Below are positions 14,133-15,254 of a stretch of DNA of 15,254 bases, piece by piece. The notes beneath the pieces were generated by a model that saw nothing but the letters and a program-made list of their open reading frames with translations, was not told where the DNA came from and did not search any database. Made by a program: the position numbers and the translations under genes. Where the stretch lies: positions 1 to 15,254 of the forward strand of contig WTGT01000254.1 of assembly GCA_011523445.1 (NCBI GenBank), in the 5' to 3' direction. The first letter of the stretch is position 1. Every line of letters starts with the position of its first letter. This DNA is from Paracoccaceae bacterium (GTDB lineage Bacteria; Pseudomonadota; Alphaproteobacteria; Rhodobacterales; Rhodobacteraceae).

Positions 14133-14969
14133 ATGAAGATGGAAGAAATTACCCGAGAGGCTGTACACAAAAAGCATTGCTTACAGCCAAGACGTCGTTG
14201 CTTCGCAGATAACAGTGGCATTCAGCAAAAAAAGAAAAATAGTTCAAGGTCTTTCTCTGTAAAATTTTCGGAAACAATACGTTTAATATTTTTAGCTGAA
14301 ACTGGTTTAGATCTTTTCTATAAAAGCCAATATAATAATTATTATCGAATAATTAGAACTGATGAGGAACTCCATCAAATTCAACAATGGGAAGAAAAAC
14401 AAGGGCATCGAGTGTTTCTCCGGGATTGTTTATCTGCATCAATTGCTCTTGATACAAATTTAGTTGATAACGAATCTGCCGAATATACCCACGTCGGTTT
14501 ACTGGAAAACAAAGGAAAAAGGCAACAAGACCAAAAAGCCATAGAGGAACTTTCAGAAATAACTGCTCAAACTATCAACGAATTGCCATTTTATAAAGAT
14601 GCTGACTTGATTTGCTCGGTACCACCAGGCCCAAGCAAAGACTTTGATCTGCCGAGTAGAGTGACATCTTTGGTGAGTTCAAAAGTAGGAAAAAAAGATG
14701 TAACAGGTGGTTTTGTTTATAATGGGCTGAAATCATCTGTGAAGAAATCGACATTTGATGAGAAGTGGGATGTATGGGAAAAGGCTCAAGTATCTTTTAA
14801 GAATAGTGCTGAATTAAATGTGAATGATAAATCGGTCATTCTTATTGACGATAAATACCAGTCAGGTATAACAATTCAATATATCGCAATGAAGTTACAA
14901 CAAGCCGGAGCATATAAAGTATACGGGCTGAGTTTTGTTAAAACTTTACGTGATACGGATAATGTATAG
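14133..14969 (+). CDS. ComF-like phosphoribosyltransferase-fold protein, linked to a DprA-like gene
   Basis: This is a 278-residue protein whose C-terminal half (about 150-270) looks like a type I phosphoribosyltransferase fold. The PRPP-loop equivalent is VILIDDKYQSGIT (235-247): four hydrophobics, two acids, then S-G-I-T in place of the usual T-x-G-x-T. It is followed by a helix and AGAYKVYGLSFVKT, as in ComF. VPPGPSKDFDLP (163-174) sits where ComF has its early substrate loop. The N-terminal half (1-130) is not a ComF zinc ribbon; it has Cys16 and Cys23 near a basic stretch and is otherwise unrecognised. The start could be ATG 14133 or 14139; neither has a ribosome site. Codon and base use is AT-rich, unlike the transporter genes. 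The next gene begins 3 bases after the stop. A nucleotide-linked or DNA-linked role in defence is inference. Confidence 0.75.
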   Translation: MKMEEITREAVHKKHCLQPRRRCFADNSGIQQKKKNSSRSFSVKFSETIRLIFLAETGLDLFYKSQYNNYYRIIRTDEELHQIQQWEEKQGHRVFLRDCLSASIALDTNLVDNESAEYTHVGLLENKGKRQQDQKAIEELSEITAQTINELPFYKDADLICSVPPGPSKDFDLPSRVTSLVSSKVGKKDVTGGFVYNGLKSSVKKSTFDEKWDVWEKAQVSFKNSAELNVNDKSVILIDDKYQSGITIQYIAMKLQQAGAYKVYGLSFVKTLRDTDNV

Positions 14970-14972
14970 AAC

Positions 14973-15254
14973 ATGAGTTATTTGAACATTGAAAATAAAT
15001 ATCTTGATAGGAGGCCTATTAGGGCCGAACTTGATAGTGATCTATATCCAGAACGAATAAAAATAATCTTAGGAAACAAAGCACCAAAGCATTTGGATAT
15101 GTTAGGCAACACTGACCTGTTGAACATTGCCGGTTTGGGATTTAGTGGATCACGCAAATCAAGTCCCAAGGGCTTAGAGATAGTACAGGATTGTGTTGAT
15201 CAGGTGATAAAAAACAATGTAATTGTTGTTTCTGGAAACGCATCTGGTGTAGAT
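14973..15254 (+). CDS. DprA/Smf-like SLOG-fold protein (N-terminal part; cut by window end)
   Basis: Only the first 94 codons are in the window. They match the start of the DprA/Smf Rossmann-like domain: LYPERIKIILGNKAPKHLDM, NTDLLN, then GFSGSRKSSPKGLEIV, where DprA has the V-G-x-R segment, and VIVVSGNASGVD at the very end, where DprA has V-S-G-x-A-x-G-I-D. Housekeeping DprA binds single-stranded DNA and loads RecA in transformation. This copy differs at fixed points (F-S-G-S-R, G-N-A-S-G) and, with an adjacent PRTase-like partner, looks like an accessory paralogue. The ATG at 14973 lies 3 bases after the upstream stop, so translation is probably coupled. The rest of the protein and any further genes lie outside. 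Confidence 0.8.
   Translation, partial: MSYLNIENKYLDRRPIRAELDSDLYPERIKIILGNKAPKHLDMLGNTDLLNIAGLGFSGSRKSSPKGLEIVQDCVDQVIKNNVIVVSGNASGVD

Overview
The window reads as bacterial chromosome, most probably from an alphaproteobacterium. This is inferred from the gene set (DctPQM-type TRAP transporter, LeuB, polar amino acid ABC transporter, tRNAs with encoded CCA) and the style of the protein sequences; no rRNA or lineage marker proves it. The metabolic genes are of moderate GC. Two inserts, about 5.7-7.3 kb and from about 13.9 kb to the right edge, are visibly AT-richer and carry defence-type genes. The first 13 bases match the Nextera/Tn5 mosaic end, so the left edge is probably a contig end with leftover adapter.

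Layout. (1) 5695 down to the left edge, minus strand: one tight operon of a ThDP enzyme, a DadA-like FAD amino acid oxidase, then TRAP DctP, DctQ and DctM (cut by the contig end). (2) 5696-7206: divergent regulatory region, then an AbiE-type toxin-antitoxin locus with an intact AbiEi antitoxin and an AbiEii toxin that has lost its catalytic core and is frameshifted. (3) 7369-9853, plus strand: Asp/Glu racemase family protein, LeuB-type dehydrogenase, tRNA-Pro(CGG), RidA-family protein. (4) 9854-10219: gene-free region with two hairpins and a three-codon upstream ORF. (5) 10220-13677: polar amino acid ABC transporter in the order permease, binding protein, permease, ATPase. (6) 13806-13881: tRNA-Ala(GGC). 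(7) 14133 to the right edge: a ComF-like phosphoribosyltransferase and, three bases later, the start of a DprA-like (SLOG fold) protein, cut by the window end.

How the genes fit. Regions 1, 3 and 5 share a theme of uptake and oxidation of amino acids, perhaps D-isomers: two transporters, a racemase, a D-amino acid dehydrogenase-like flavoenzyme, a RidA relative and a ThDP enzyme that could act on the 2-oxo acid product. The substrate is not visible from sequence. Both transport operons have a strong hairpin right after the binding-protein gene, a common way to give more binding protein than membrane subunits. The PRTase/DprA-like pair beside a tRNA gene is the best candidate for a little-described system, but it runs out of the window.
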